This document shows positions 30,263 to 41,273 of a stretch of DNA of 64,000 nucleotides, one piece after another. Each line of letters begins with the position of its first letter. Position 1 is the first letter of the stretch. A model generated the notes under the pieces. It ran no database searches. It was not told where the DNA came from and was given only the letters and a program-made list of their open reading frames with translations. Position numbers and translations under genes: made by a program. This DNA comes from Metaphire vulgaris (lineage: Eukaryota; Annelida; Clitellata; Crassiclitellata; Megascolecidae). The stretch is taken from assembly GCA_018105865.1 (NCBI GenBank), contig JACLAT010000159.1:17843-81842 (forward strand), read 5' to 3'.

Positions 30263-33200
30263 CTGAAAAGAACGAGGAATATAGTTAACGTACACATGAA
30301 TGGTTGGGTGCAGGGCCACCTTAACCGTTAGGCAGTTTAGGCACTGCCTAGGGCGAAAAAATAATTTGCAGGGCGAAATAAAACGGGATGAAAATTTTTT
30401 GTGAGCGAATAACCTTTTTGCTTGTCAGGCTATTTCGTAGAGCTGACAACTTTTTTTGCTCGTCAGACTTTTTCCGTATGTGATGTGAATGGCCGAAAAT
30501 TTCCGAAAATGAAAATCTGCCTAGGCGCCCAAAATTCTAAAGATGGCCTGGTTGGGTGGAATAAGGATTTAAATGCAGTTACCGCCTTAATGGTGAGGTT
30601 GTCAATTGAAGGGCCCAGAGGAATAAGGAAGTAAATCCAGTTACCCCATTAGTGGTGAAAATATCAGTTGAAGGGTCCGGTGAAATATGAAGTAAATGCA
30701 GTTACCCCTCTTATTGTTATTGATACTCAAACCATTGGGGTCGAAACCGTTACCTCCTTATCCCACCCAGTCATTCGTATATTTTCAACTCAGAAATGTT
30801 CATGAGTTGGGTTAACCCATGGGTTGGGTTCTGACAGACTTTTCCTATTTTTAATGGTGGGTTGGGTTGGGTCAGAAATAAGTCATGGTTTATGGTTTAG
30901 GAAATTGTAATGCATTGCGGTGGATTGGGTCAAGTAACCCTATTACCGGTATGGGTTGGATTGTGTTGGAGATTCGATGGGTTGAGTTGGAATAGGCTCT
31001 AAAAATGGACCCATAGACATCTGTGGTTAAACTAGTCTGCGCGAAACTTCAGCAACTCAGCAGAAACGATACCAAATAGCTTCATTGGTTGCCAGTCATG
31101 CAACGAATAGACTTTGAAATCTGCCTAATGATCTACAGGGTGCTACTTTCAAACCAGCCAACAATCATATCACCGCTCCTTGTTCATTGTTCATGCTTTT
31201 GTAGAGACACTTAACTATATGTTCGAATTCACTATTTTTGCATGTAACGCACATTGGTTCCCAAACGTTTTCGATCAATCTAATCTAATATAATCTTAAA
31301 CTTCTATAGCGCCACTTCATAATGCACAGGAGCATCAAACGATGGCACACCAAATCCAAATAATTAAAGGTCCAGGTCAAATCCAGAGTATCCGGCGCCA
31401 TGCAAACGGGTGACAGTCTATGGTGAATAGGCCAGGTCAAAAAAGATGGGGTTTTAATCTTTTTCTTAAAATCTTTAATGATCTATTGCTTCCTTGCTAA
31501 GTCCAGATTTTCCCAACCCCCGTGTCAAATTTGAACAAAGTGCACTCCGCGAAATAGTATTTTCTGTGTAATAATTTATTGGCACCAAACTCCCTAAAAG
31601 TCTTGATAAGCAATAAAGGAAAACTATGTTTAATTTTTATTAACTCCCGCTCTCTGGAAGGACGCCCCGGCTTCCCAGGGAGCCGCGGTTCACACTTTGG
31701 GAATCCCACTGGCGTATACAAATCAAGTGAATATTATTACCTGGGCGTATACGAAATAGAGTCCAGTCTCGTCTATTGTTACTTTTGTTCTATCTTCGGA
31801 CAAACGAAGAGCGTTGTTCAACAAATATTTCGACCTTTGAGTGTCCACAGATGCCGCTGCCGGAGTCTTCCACTTCAATATCTCTGCTGTACTTTCTTCC
31901 ACTGAAACAGAGCATTCACATATTCAGTAATTATTTATTCTATTTCAATAAACCATTGCGGAATAATTAGGAGCAAACGATTATTTATTCTGTGTAAAGT
32001 TTTGCGTTTTCAAAAGACAATGCAATATGAATCTTCAATTTTTGTAAATTGCAGCATAACGTTCTGTTGCGAGACTCAATATGCCTATGTCAGATTTTCC
32101 GGGGTCTGTGAGTGAAGTCCCAAGCTGGTAGAGATCACTTGAGGAATCCCCCCCCCAACAACATCACAAGACACATGTTTTCATGGACCTAACAAAGAAA
32201 TCGAAAGAGCTTCAATAGACCTCCTGCTCCTTAATCACAAATTTGAGTTTGTCAGACCAAAACATGATCTACCCTACAACTACAATTCAGAGATGGACAT
32301 GGGTTGGGTTAACCCATGGGTTGGGTTGGGTTGGGTTGGGTTGGATTGGGTTGGGTCATAAATTTAGGCAGTTGTGGTGGGTTGGGTTGGGTTGGGTTGC
32401 AAAACGCTGATTTGCACGTGGCACAGTGCACACACCATACATTCATCATCATCATGTGTCATCTTCATATCTGAAGGTTGACGGTCATGAGTTGTTTCCA
32501 CTTCGTTCTGTCTTCAGCAATCCTTTTTAGTCTTCCGTAGTTCTTTTCCTGTATGTGTTCCTTAACGTCGTCCAGCCAGTCTCTTCTAGGTCTTCCTCTG
32601 GCCCTGTTTCCCTCATATCTGCCCTCTAATAGGACTTTTGCTTGTTCTGTGCTTGAACCCGCATTATGTGTCCAGCATACTGAGTTTTCCTGTTTCACCA
32701 TACATTGGTTATAAAAATGGTTATCGTTTTCCGCATTTTCATGTAACAAATTTCCGCCGAACTGTCGCTGGCAATACTGGCTTATGACGGCTCTTAGTTA
32801 AGCGATTGGCGGGTGGGGTTATATTCGGGACTGTCTTGAGCCCTGGTTCTATTGATCCAAACACAGTTGTTCCTATATAATAAAGCATTAAAGGCATAAG
32901 TCTATCTCCTTTGATACATAAAACCCCCTTCGCTGTTGTGGCCGTTGCTTTCTCGATATTGTGCAGCGTCATATGCCTATAGGTAAATGTTGATCCGTAG
33001 CCACGAGATATTTGCATAAGACCGATGGAAGTAAATAATTCAAGGCATTGGAATCGAGAGTCGAAATTGATGAAAGAAAGAAGTAACTTTCTTTGAACCA
33101 TCCACTGTAAATCCATCTTAATCCCCTTATTGACTCCAATAACATTTATGAGCTACTGCGTGGGAGTGCGTGCGAACTTGCTAAGCAAATGCTATAATGG

Positions 33201-33888
33201 CTCTATGGTTCCTTATTCGTTAGTCTTTCAACATTTGAAGCTGAATTTTAGATAGTATAAGTACAAATTATAACACGGACGTCTACCTTCCTTTGCACGC
33301 CAATGATAATTATAATGGCGGAAAACATAGGCCCTACAGCGACATATGAGAGGTAATTTTTAAAAATGATTTGTATGCAGTAATTGACAAATTGTTGCTT
33401 AGCAATAAATTTGCTGAATATGTTTACTTGAAGCTTGGGTGGGTTGGATTGGGTTGGGTGAATACTTGCAATTGCCGGCATGGGTTGGGTTGGGTTGGGT
33501 TGGAGATTTGATGGGTCGGGTTGGGTTGGGTTCTAAAAAATGGACCCATGTCCATCTCTGCTACAATTTCCATTTCTATTTCGTTATTACGCTAAGTGGC
33601 TTTGAAACAGCGTTTTTACAATTGAAATTAATATGGCCTTCTGAATATTATTCGATCCATGTTTAAAACTATTTCATGACTCTGTTCTTTATAAGAATTA
33701 TTTTTATGTGTTTTTTCTCTTGCTCACCATCAAGTTGCAGATGAAGGGCTCGTATTCCCTGAAACACGCAAACATATTATCAGAATGACGACGTAATGCC
33801 ATCGTGAAATTCATGAACCCCTTTATTGACATAGATAGTTGGATAATATTGATATAACTGCCTAGCTCAGATGAATTTTTAATATCGA

Positions 33889-33958
<70 letters not shown>

Positions 33959-34896
33959 GAAAAACTTTTACTCGAGCTGTATTTCTTAAACTGTTGAATG
34001 TTGCCAGTGGCGATTCGAAGAATTCTTGGTGTGAGGATGCAATGAATTTTCAGAACGTTGGTGGGGATGAAATGAAATCTCGAAAAAGGAAAAGATCAAC
34101 AAGTATAAAGGTCATTAACAGTGTTTTGCCAATAAATAAATAAAACTTTTAATAAAACGCTGTAAATAAAATTTGCCGAAAAACGTTGACAAACAAGAAA
34201 CTGGTCATCAGCTCTGTCTTGCGTTTTGCACACAAATACCCCCCGGGGGACGTTGACAAGCAACAAAGCAAAGCTTTGTGGGGGATGCATCCCCAGTTAT
34301 CCCCAACGTGGAACCGCCCATGAACGTTGCTTCGTAGACACGATATCACCTAGGCCTCGCCGACCTCGATTGAAAGACACCGACATTGTTCGAATAACTT
34401 CACTAATGTCACTACTCTTTTTTAATAAAGGAACCTCACGCACACACACACAGAGAGGCACACGAATTCAAGACGCGAGATAAACAAGGTCGTCTGAAAA
34501 GTCTCTGTTCACGCAATATCGTCTGTCTGTAAGGCCTATTGGTCTATGGACTACCAAACAAACGGGCTTCTGTTGTATCGGTCTGCAAATAGATTTAGAA
34601 AGACCGTGAGAGTCCAGCATAAATCTCCTTTCAGTTTCCACAACGCTTTGCTGTCTTTATTATCTTCTGCGCATGCTCGAGAGAGCACACGAGGCCGGCA
34701 AAATGAGTCATGTTTTATTAAGAGACGATGCTGCATTTTCAAACTGAAGAAAACCCACTTTGGTTGAGTACAAAAATCAACTGTCTCTTCCTGTCTCCGT
34801 CTCTCTGTCTCTGTCTGTCTCACTCTGTCTCTGTCTCTCCTGTTTATATCTCCATGTCTCTGTCTCCGTCTGTTTGTCAGTCTGTCTCTCTCTCTC

Positions 34897-34934
<38 letters not shown>

Positions 34935-35779
34935 CAACCAACACTTAGCCATATAAAGCAAATATCGGCTTGGACCGGATCCATAAGATTCGAAGTGTGG
35001 ATTGGCACTCGTCGCACTCACACAGTTGGGCGCTGGCTTTTTGCATGTTATGATGAGAGAAATCAAGAGGAAATCAGGATGATCAGGTCGTGAGAACGAA
35101 AGAACGGAAGCAGTAGATCACAAAAAATAGAAAGATGAAATAGTTTTATGAGCCTATCGGAGTTTGATCCCACTCAGTGTTTTATACAGGCCTGTTGGGA
35201 GAGAGATCCCCAAAGCTTCAACACCCCCCCAAACAAAATCCCAGCACTTACACAAATTTTGCATTGAACTGCGTGTCTTCCTCCAGCCAAGTCAATTACC
35301 CCAAGGCTTCAACCCCTTTCAAAGGCCTGGAGTCTGGATAAAACACCGATCCCACCCATATCAAATGGCACCTTGTTTACGAGCTACATATACTTGACTC
35401 TTTATTGTTAAAAAGATCAACTAAATTAATGATGCGGAATATGTGAGTTTATGTCATCCTGGCATATCATGCATTATATAGCAATAAAGTGATGCAGAAA
35501 AGGAAATAGCCTGACTGACCTTCCTCTGTTTATGATCCCCGTTCCGTGTCGAGCGCCTCATTCGGCTACTGCGCAGCGGTGGCAATGCGTCGTGGCTTCT
35601 ATCGGGTGACTCGTTCAAGTCTCCTTTGCCTAGAATCAAGCAAGTAGACCTATGCAACGATGTAGTAACAGCAGTAATAATAGTAACAATAAAAGTAGTA
35701 ATAGTAGCAGTAGTAGTAATAATAGTAATAGATTAGTAATAATAGTAATTAAAGTAATGGTAGTAGTATCAGCAGTGCA

Positions 35780-35842
<63 letters not shown>

Positions 35843-35843
35843 C

Positions 35844-35877
<34 letters not shown>

Positions 35878-36018
35878 AGTAGTTGCAGCAGCAACAACAA
35901 CAGCAGGAGTAGTTGCAGCAGAGGTACAGCAGTATTAGACCTATAGTAAGTTTGTAACGATAGTAGTAGTATCAGCAGTATTAGTACACGTAGGACTAGT
36001 AGTAGTGTGGTGGTGGTG

Positions 36019-36058
<40 letters not shown>

Positions 36059-37855
36059 GGGTGGTAGTAGTAATAGCAATACTGTCGTAATTACGCACTT
36101 ATATAACACCATTTGTATTAATTGAAAAGTATCAATCTATGACACTTCAAATCCATCCGTAAAAAATTCTATGCAATCATCGTATTATTGTCTATGAATA
36201 ATATTATTATCTATGCTCTATATGACACGATCTAAAGAGCAAGACACAATATAAAGAGTTCTCTACGGCGTGTCAGTCAATAGGATTGCCTTGAAATTCT
36301 ATGTTACGTGAAAGCAAAATATCCCACGAATGGAATAATAATGTTAACGTAGAGAATTACGAATATAAAATTTCAAGTCAAAATGATCTCTCCTGGTAAC
36401 AATGCATATTGGCCATTGTTGCAAGATGTCTTCGCTCATTCCTTCTGTCCTGCTCTCTTCACTCTGATAATGTTATTCTTCTACCATTCCAATATCCGTC
36501 GAAATTCGATCCAGCGCTTTAGACTAAGCAGCTGCTACGGGTTCTATCTTCGAACGCGTTCTACTGTATGCATTCAGAGACATATATCTTTCTTATTTAT
36601 TAGCATAGTGCCTAGTACACGAGTACTTCAATATAATTTGCCCTGTGAGAAATTATGAAAACAAAATACTCGACCTAGTAACAAGAGTAGAAGCCTAACC
36701 GCCGGCTATAGCCTTTCAAGCACATATGTTACGTATGAGACCAGGTCGTTTTCTGTCTGGCAATAATAGGCCCACTACAGTATAGTGCTATTAAATCTAG
36801 AGTCAAATCACATCTCTTTCTGTTTCTTTTTTAACAATACAGTATGCCTTGCTGCTTCCCCACTCCCACTCTGACTGATCTCTGAAATTGTCCTTATCCA
36901 GCTGACCACTAAACTTCGGCTATAGCTATTTCGGCGGTAGTTTGAGCGCCTAGAAATAGACAGCTACATTGGCGTCAATCTGTAGCAAAAGTTGTGGGGG
37001 TCCACACCTGTTGTTTTGCCTAACTCTAACCCCAGTGCTTTTTTCTAGAAAAAAAGGTCTGGGAACTCATCCTTTTTTACTCATCAACAAAAACAGGCGT
37101 GTGAACGCCGTAACTGTACGTTCCCAAACGCATTATTACATATCCATAATTATATATACAATCTGGCAAAAGGTGTGTGAACGTCGTTACCGTGCGTTCT
37201 GTATAATTAGCATAATTCTTATTACTTATTAATGTTCCAAAATACCATTTTTGCTGATAATATCTACGTGTATTATCTATCCAGCACAACAATTTAATAA
37301 ATAATCGTACAACGGTACAATATAGATTTATTCGGATTTTTGTGAGGGTCCAATGCCTTATGGACCCTACGACCAAATTTCCGAATTAGTCCAATCTATT
37401 GTGTCTTGCTCTTTAGATCGTGTCGAATTAGTAACCAAATTAGTCCCGACCCCAGGACCCTCACGAGATTGACGCCTATTAACAGATACAACGGTACATG
37501 CTTACGAAAGCGCTATATAAAGAAATTAACGAGACTTTACTTACAGTCGGTCTACTTTAAGCTCCACCCATCCAAACTCATATCAGACTCAAGATCTTAG
37601 AATCCGACCTGATTAAAAAACGTTTGTCCTTTGATTAATTAACCGTGAGCAACATTGGTACTGTCGCCTTTACTTCCAATCTCTCGACAGGTAGTTGACT
37701 TCAATGGAATTTGTATTAAAAATTAGGTTAATTCATCAAGATGCCACTCAACAGGCCTGCTGGCCTAGCATTGAGCACCTGTTTAATTATTCAGCTCGAA
37801 TCAGTTTCTATAGAGGCCAGGTGTAGCCTCAATACGAGCCTGGTCTAGACAAACA

Positions 37856-37910
<55 letters not shown>

Positions 37911-39470
37911 TCGTAAACCCGGCGCTGGGCAAAATGCCGAGAAAACACTTCCATGGACTTTAATGCGCATTCGAATCAGAACAGTACGCAAATGCACACC
38001 CAAGTATTTTAAGTATGTGTGCACGCGGGCGTTTGTATGCACATCGTCTGGTTCTACGTGCTCTAAGAGTTCAGCAAAAAGTGTTGTTGTTGCTATATGC
38101 TAATCATGATTGATTGTGTGCAATAACCCGTTCGGAATAGAAGATATTTACAACGCGTTCTAAGATTACATCGTTTCTATTTATGAAAGCAACTTTAAGA
38201 ATCTACAGAAGCAATTAGAAATATTATTATACAGTATAAATATAGGCTAACTTTATGAAGCTCAGAGCCAAGCTTGGATACCGTATGTCCTTTATTCTGG
38301 GATGCTATATCGTGGCTGGCGAGCTTACTTCACACAAACCAAGATGGTCAATAATAATGATTGATAAAGTGACACCATATACCAGCGGTTCTCAACCTGG
38401 GTCGCGACCCCAAAGGGGTCGAATGACGATTTGCCAGGGGTCGCCGGAGACCTTCAGAAATATAGAGTTGTCTCTTTTATTGATATTGCGCAAAATTTAC
38501 TCATTTTAACATGTAAAAAGGCTGACAAGCAAAAAAGAAAAAAAGGTCGTCAAGAAATTTTATTCTGCAGGGGCCCGAATTTCTCTCGGCGGGCCTGGTT
38601 GGGGGTCGTCACATCATGGGAATTGAATTAAAAGGGTCGCGGCACTATAAAGGTTGAGAACCGCTGCCATATACAGTATGCATATCAACATGATTGACAA
38701 ATAAGGCTACACATACGATGAGTGTAGGGCTAAGTCCAAGCTAGGTCTAGCTATAAAAGGTAAAGTTAGTCTCGTACTACGAGACTATCTTTTAAAAAAT
38801 CCGAATAAATCTATATTGTACCGTTGTACGATTATTTATTAAATTGTTGTGCTGGATAGATAATACACGTAGATATTATCAGCAAATGGTATTTTTGAAC
38901 ATTAATAAGTTATAAGAATTATTATGCTTGATTTTGATTTGGTGTGCCATCCTTTGTAAAACGCTCGTGACTTTGGCTATAGGCGCACAAATCATCCACG
39001 AGAATAGAATAGAATCAGGTGATGCTTCTATGCATTATGAAGGGGCGCTATAGAAGTTTAAGATTAGATTAAAACAGCTTGCATATATAGGGACCTATAC
39101 GAAATGATGCACGAAAACAGTGCTCTAGAAGACCACTGTTATAGAAAAGTTCAGGACAGGAGGATCGCACCTTCGTCAGTTCTTTGTGCACGGCGTCTAC
39201 CCTCGATGCGAGAACCAGGACGCTGTCTTTCAGCGCTCTGTTCTCCAGCTCGAGTCTCACCTGAGTCCGGAAGCAAACCGCCGCCGCCACCGCCAACAGC
39301 AACAACATCGTCAGCACGACCGTCGTTACAGCGATCAAGCCCGTCACCGTCGAACGGCGAACGCTCCTCTCGGTAGTGACGACCGTCGTTCGACGTTCTC
39401 CTCTCGCCGCCTTCACTCCACCCAGGCTCCGGTAGCCGGTGGCCATTTCAAGACCCCTGAAATCTGCCAT
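30002..39470 (-). CDS. TNF-superfamily ligand (type II membrane protein)
   Basis: Minus-strand gene. Exon 1 (39171-39470) gives a cytoplasmic tail, a transmembrane helix (about residues 43-67) and the start of a stalk. Then come a stalk exon with a furin-type RMRR site (35520-35629), a 31-nt exon (33728-33758), the TNF core exon (31741-31901, GLYFVYAQ) and the terminal exon (30002-30262). The last four join in one frame (phases 1-0, 0-1, 1-0, 0-stop). Exon 1 ends in phase 0 while the furin exon needs phase 1, so one exon of 3n+1 nt is missing or a splice site differs. TNF ligands are trimeric cytokines that bind cell-surface receptors; a furin site suggests shedding. Introns hold several MITEs and a 1.3-kb hAT. 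Subfamily is not assigned. Confidence 0.85.
30311..30550. mobile_element. 240-bp hAT MITE in the last TNF-ligand intron
   Basis: Starts CAGGGCCACCTTAACC and ends AAAGATGGCCTG, with perfect duplication GTTGGGTG at 30303-30310 and 30551-30558. An inverted relative is at 41004-41273. Confidence 0.95.
30797..31021. mobile_element. Degraded copy of the GGGTT-rich hAT
   Basis: Runs from TCAGAAATGTTCATGAGTTG through GGGTTGGGTT repeats to GGACCCATAGACATCTG. It resembles the ends of the intact copy at 32288-33560. Confidence 0.65.
31050..31200 (+). pseudogene. LINE RT C-terminal fragment
   Basis: The plus strand reads SFHWLPVMQRIDFEICLMIY, then QPTIISPLL, the HWLPV..RI.fk motif of CR1-like polymerases. 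It is short, truncated, and lies inside a TNF-ligand intron. Confidence 0.6.
31280..31400 (-). repeat. LINE/SINE 3' tail, inverted relative of 38940-39072
   Basis: CTTCTATAGCGCCACTTCATAATGC... and GATGGCACACCAAATC match the reverse complement of 38940-39072 in blocks. The GGCGCTATAGAAGTTTAAGATTAGAT end looks like a retroelement 3' terminus. Confidence 0.6.
31741..31901 (-). CDS. TNF-ligand core exon
   Basis: Acceptor CTCTGTTTCAG|TG and donor CAG|GTAATA. The 161 nt (2 + 53 codons) encode EESTAEILKWKTPAAASV, then LRLSEDRTKVTIDETGLYFV and YAQ. TIDETGLYFVYAQ fits the TNF-family signature (V.. .GLYFVY.Q), and the W upstream matches the family's first-strand tryptophan. It joins in frame to the terminal exon. 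Confidence 0.9.
32288..33560. mobile_element. 1273-bp hAT element with GGGTT repeats
   Basis: TIR CAGAGATGGACATGGGTT at the left; ACCCATGTCCATCTCTG at the right. Perfect 8-bp duplication CTACAATT at 32280-32287 and 33561-33568. GGGTT arrays lie inside both ends. No transposase is seen; the interior includes a LINE fragment (32450-32680). Confidence 0.93.
32450..32680 (-). pseudogene. RTE-like LINE 3' end nested in the hAT element
   Basis: The minus strand reads ARGRPRRDWLDDVKEHIQEK and RLKRIAEDRTKWKQLM, the polymerase C-terminus, followed by a short ATG tail at about 32440-32455. Confidence 0.75.
33728..33758 (-). CDS. TNF-ligand 31-nt micro-exon (stalk)
   Basis: Acceptor GCGTGTTTCAG|GGA and donor GATG|GTGAGCA. 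In phase 0 it reads GIRALHLQLD plus one base, and that base (G) completes GTG with the core exon. The length of 31 nt gives exactly the phase change that the core exon needs. No homology is claimed; the case rests on splice sites and phase. Confidence 0.65.
33890..33959. repeat. (ATT)n microsatellite
   Basis: About 70 bp of ATT repeats in a TNF-ligand intron. Confidence 0.95.
34005..34322. mobile_element. hAT-type MITE, 318 bp
   Basis: Starts CAGTGGCGATTCGAAG and ends GGAACCGCCCATG, flanked by AATGTTGC (33997-34004) and AACGTTGC (34323-34330), 7 of 8 matching. Confidence 0.75.
34790..34935. repeat. (CT)n/(GTCT)n low-complexity tract
   Basis: Mixed TCTG and TC repeats. Apparent open frames here are repeat-driven. 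Confidence 0.9.
35175..35348. mobile_element. hAT MITE, CAGTGTTTTATACAGG family (174 bp)
   Basis: Starts CAGTGTTTTATACAGGCC and ends GAGTCTGGATAAAACACCG, with ATCCCACT and ATCCCACC flanks (7 of 8). Confidence 0.88.
35520..35629 (-). CDS. TNF-ligand stalk exon with furin-type site
   Basis: Acceptor TTGATTCTAG|GC and donor AGGAAG|GTCAGT. The 110 nt (2 + 36 codons) start in phase 1 and end in phase 0. They encode KGDLNESPDRSHDALPPL, then RSSRMRRSTRN. RMRR fits the furin consensus R-x-x-R, as seen in the stalks of shed TNF ligands such as EDA, APRIL and BAFF. An earlier acceptor at GCATAG (about 35646) is an alternative that would change the entry phase. Confidence 0.6.
35655..36060. repeat. (GTA)n-rich microsatellite cluster
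   Basis: Long GTA/TAG trinucleotide runs at about 35781-35877 and 36030-36056, with mixed GTA, GCA and GTG units between. Serine and threonine open frames here are artefacts. Confidence 0.95.
36223..36250. repeat. 27-bp inverted repeat partner of 37398-37424
   Basis: GACACGATCTAAAGAGCAAG and the following ACACAAT are the exact reverse complement of 37398-37424. Confidence 0.8.
37207..37345. repeat. Inverted repeat arm, partner of 38793-38940
   Basis: About 135 bp (AATACCATTTTTGCTGATAA ... GGTACAATATAGATTTATTC) recurs in inverted orientation about 1.5 kb away with only a few differences. Confidence 0.85.
37858..37906. repeat. (CT)n microsatellite
   Basis: About 48 bp of CT repeats. Confidence 0.95.
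38383..38666. mobile_element. hAT MITE with CAGCGGTTCTCAACCT ends (284 bp)
   Basis: TIR CAGCGGTTCTCAACCT / AGGTTGAGAACCGCTG with perfect duplication CCATATAC at 38375-38382 and 38667-38674. This end sequence is a familiar Charlie-like hAT type. A diverged left end is at 46232. Confidence 0.95.
38793..38940. repeat. Inverted repeat arm, partner of 37207-37345
   Basis: Reverse complement of 37207-37345 over about 135 bp. It is adjacent to the LINE/SINE-like tail at 38940-39072. Confidence 0.85.
39171..39470 (-). CDS. TNF-ligand exon 1 (cytoplasmic tail, membrane anchor, stalk start)
   Basis: 100 codons from ATG at 39470. The tail (residues 1-42) is basic near the membrane (ERSVRRS). A hydrophobic helix (about 43-67: TGLIAVTTVVLTMLLLLAVA) has no preceding signal peptide, giving a type II topology. 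A heptad-like stalk follows (LELENRALKDSVLVLASRV ... HKELTK). The exon probably ends at AAG|GTGCGA (39170). Reading on past this gives a short unrelated tail and a stop. Confidence 0.75.
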
Positions 39471-39591
39471 CGTCTTTCCAACTCTACCTGAGGTGTGTTT
39501 TCGAGCTCAGAACGACGAAGCAGCAGCTGCGGGGGGCCGCGCACAAGCGTGTCATTTTGCGAGCACTCTGTCCAGGGCTCTGGACGGCCGC

Positions 39592-39600
39592 CTTATATAA
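39592..39600 (-). promoter_or_regulatory. TATA box of the TNF-ligand gene
   Basis: TTTATATAAGG on the minus strand, about 125 nt upstream of the ATG. A start site about 30 nt downstream would leave a 5' UTR of about 95-100 nt with no upstream ATG in a good context that I can see. Confidence 0.6.
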
Positions 39601-39657
39601 AGACGCTCTACTTGCTTCGTAACCTAGATATGGCGGCCTCTAGCAACGACTATAGGC

Positions 39658-39702
39658 GTTTCCCTCTGTCTCTCTCTGTCTTTCTGTCTCTGTCTCTGTC
39701 TT

Positions 39703-39738
<36 letters not shown>

Positions 39739-39879
39739 TGCTACTGTAGATTCAGTGCCTAAAACTATTTCGAAATGCGCCGAAAAAACGGACGCAACGC
39801 CGCAAGTACAAGTGTCAATGCTACAATAAATTGCCACACGCAGACAACGTGACGATGTGAGTGAGTGAGAGAGAGAGCG

Positions 39880-39910
<31 letters not shown>

Positions 39911-39935
39911 GGGGGAGAGACAGAGGGAGAGAGAG
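39658..39935. repeat. CTCTGT and GACA/GAGA low-complexity tracts
   Basis: TC/GT-rich repeats at 39658-39735 and GACAGACA/GAGA repeats at 39868-39938. Confidence 0.9.
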
Positions 39936-39939
39936 AGTT

Positions 39940-41003
39940 CACTAAGGCTGCGTAGAAATATATCAATCAGCGAGTACAAGAGATCTATTTACAAAATCGC
40001 TTGTCAGATGTCAGATGTTGGGGGTACAATTCTTATTCGGTTGATGGCACGTGCAGCATGTATTTTCGCCCTCCCTGACCTATTTCATTTTAAACCAGCC
40101 TTTTGCACCGGAGATATGGATCGAACAGAGATAGTCATGTTCACGTGGGTTTACCAAGTGGATCGCATGCCCAAATATAGCGGTGCCTCCAGCAAATCTC
40201 TCTCCGCGCTATAGAAATTCATTCCAATTACTGTTTCCTCGTAATTGTTTAAAGTTCGTGATGTAATGTGGCAGAATATTTGCATGGTGCCTCTTCTGGA
40301 GAATCACTCAGAAGCGTCGCTCTGCGATTACTGCATGTTGATAGAAAGACGAGAGTTCTACGTCGTTCGTTTCAAAGCGAGTGTCATAGAATTAGCAGCG
40401 GTTAGATTATGTACGCTGTATGCAGGGGTCAAGAACTTTCCGGAGGTCTGACCCAAAACCTCGTTTCTAGAATAGGGAGGTAAAGTTTGTAAACAATTAC
40501 ATAGTCTTAGAAATAGCAATGAGCAGCAGTGAAAATTATAAAAGTGCATAATTCATAGGATCTATCAAGTATGAGGTCAAAAATGGTTTGGTCTTTTTTC
40601 TAAAAAAATGGCAACCATTTTCAGAGCGAGACTTTTTGTTTAAAATGAAACTTCTGAGCTTTTCATAATTGTTTTGTGCGCATCATTATATCATTAAAAT
40701 GGTGCTATAGAAGCTCTTTAGCTAGTTGTTTGTTTGTCTGGTTGGTTGGGTATTTTGGTTTGGGTATTTTGGGTATTTTCAGTCCTCAGGGGTTGGTCAG
40801 TGTCCATGGGTTCGTGTTCATAATTATTTTTCTGTCATGAATTGACATTACGTTTTAACTATTCAGTCTGAGTTGAGCTCTTCAATCGTTGGATGAAAAT
40901 TGAAAAGTCTTGCATTAATCACTTGCAATGAAGTTGTTAGGATATTATCTTCACCATTTGTGATTGTAGTAACTTCATATCTCGCTAATAGTTAGTCTGC
41001 ATT
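39940..41003. other. Unassigned DNA
   Basis: No gene or element boundary is supported. A GTTTGTCTGGTTGGTT patch near 40725 is low complexity. Confidence 0.4.
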
Positions 41004-41273
41004 CAGGGCCATCTTTAGAATTTTGGGCGCCCTAGGCAGATTTTCATTTTCGGAGATTTTCGCCCATTCACACACACACACACACACACACATCACATCA
41101 CATACGGAAAAAGTCTGACGAGTAAAATAAAAGCTTCTCAGCTCCCCGAAATAACCTGACGAGCAAAAAACGTTATTAGCTCATAAAAAATTTCATCCAC
41201 GTTTTATTTCGCCCCTACAAAATTTTTCGCCCCTAGGCAGTGCCTGAACTGCCTAATGGTTAAGGTGGCCCTG
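41004..41273. mobile_element. hAT MITE, CAGGGCCAC family (270 bp, inverted relative of 30311)
   Basis: Starts CAGGGCCATCTTTAGAAT and ends GGTTAAGGTGGCCCTG, flanks TCTGCATT and TCTGCGTT (7 of 8). A CA microsatellite lies inside. Confidence 0.9.

Noticed and set aside
32739..33116. 125-codon minus-strand open frame
   Set aside because: It lies inside the hAT element in a TNF-ligand intron, has no recognisable motif and no transposase signature.
35652..36098. Serine- or threonine-rich open frames
   Set aside because: They are translations of GTA/TAG trinucleotide repeats.
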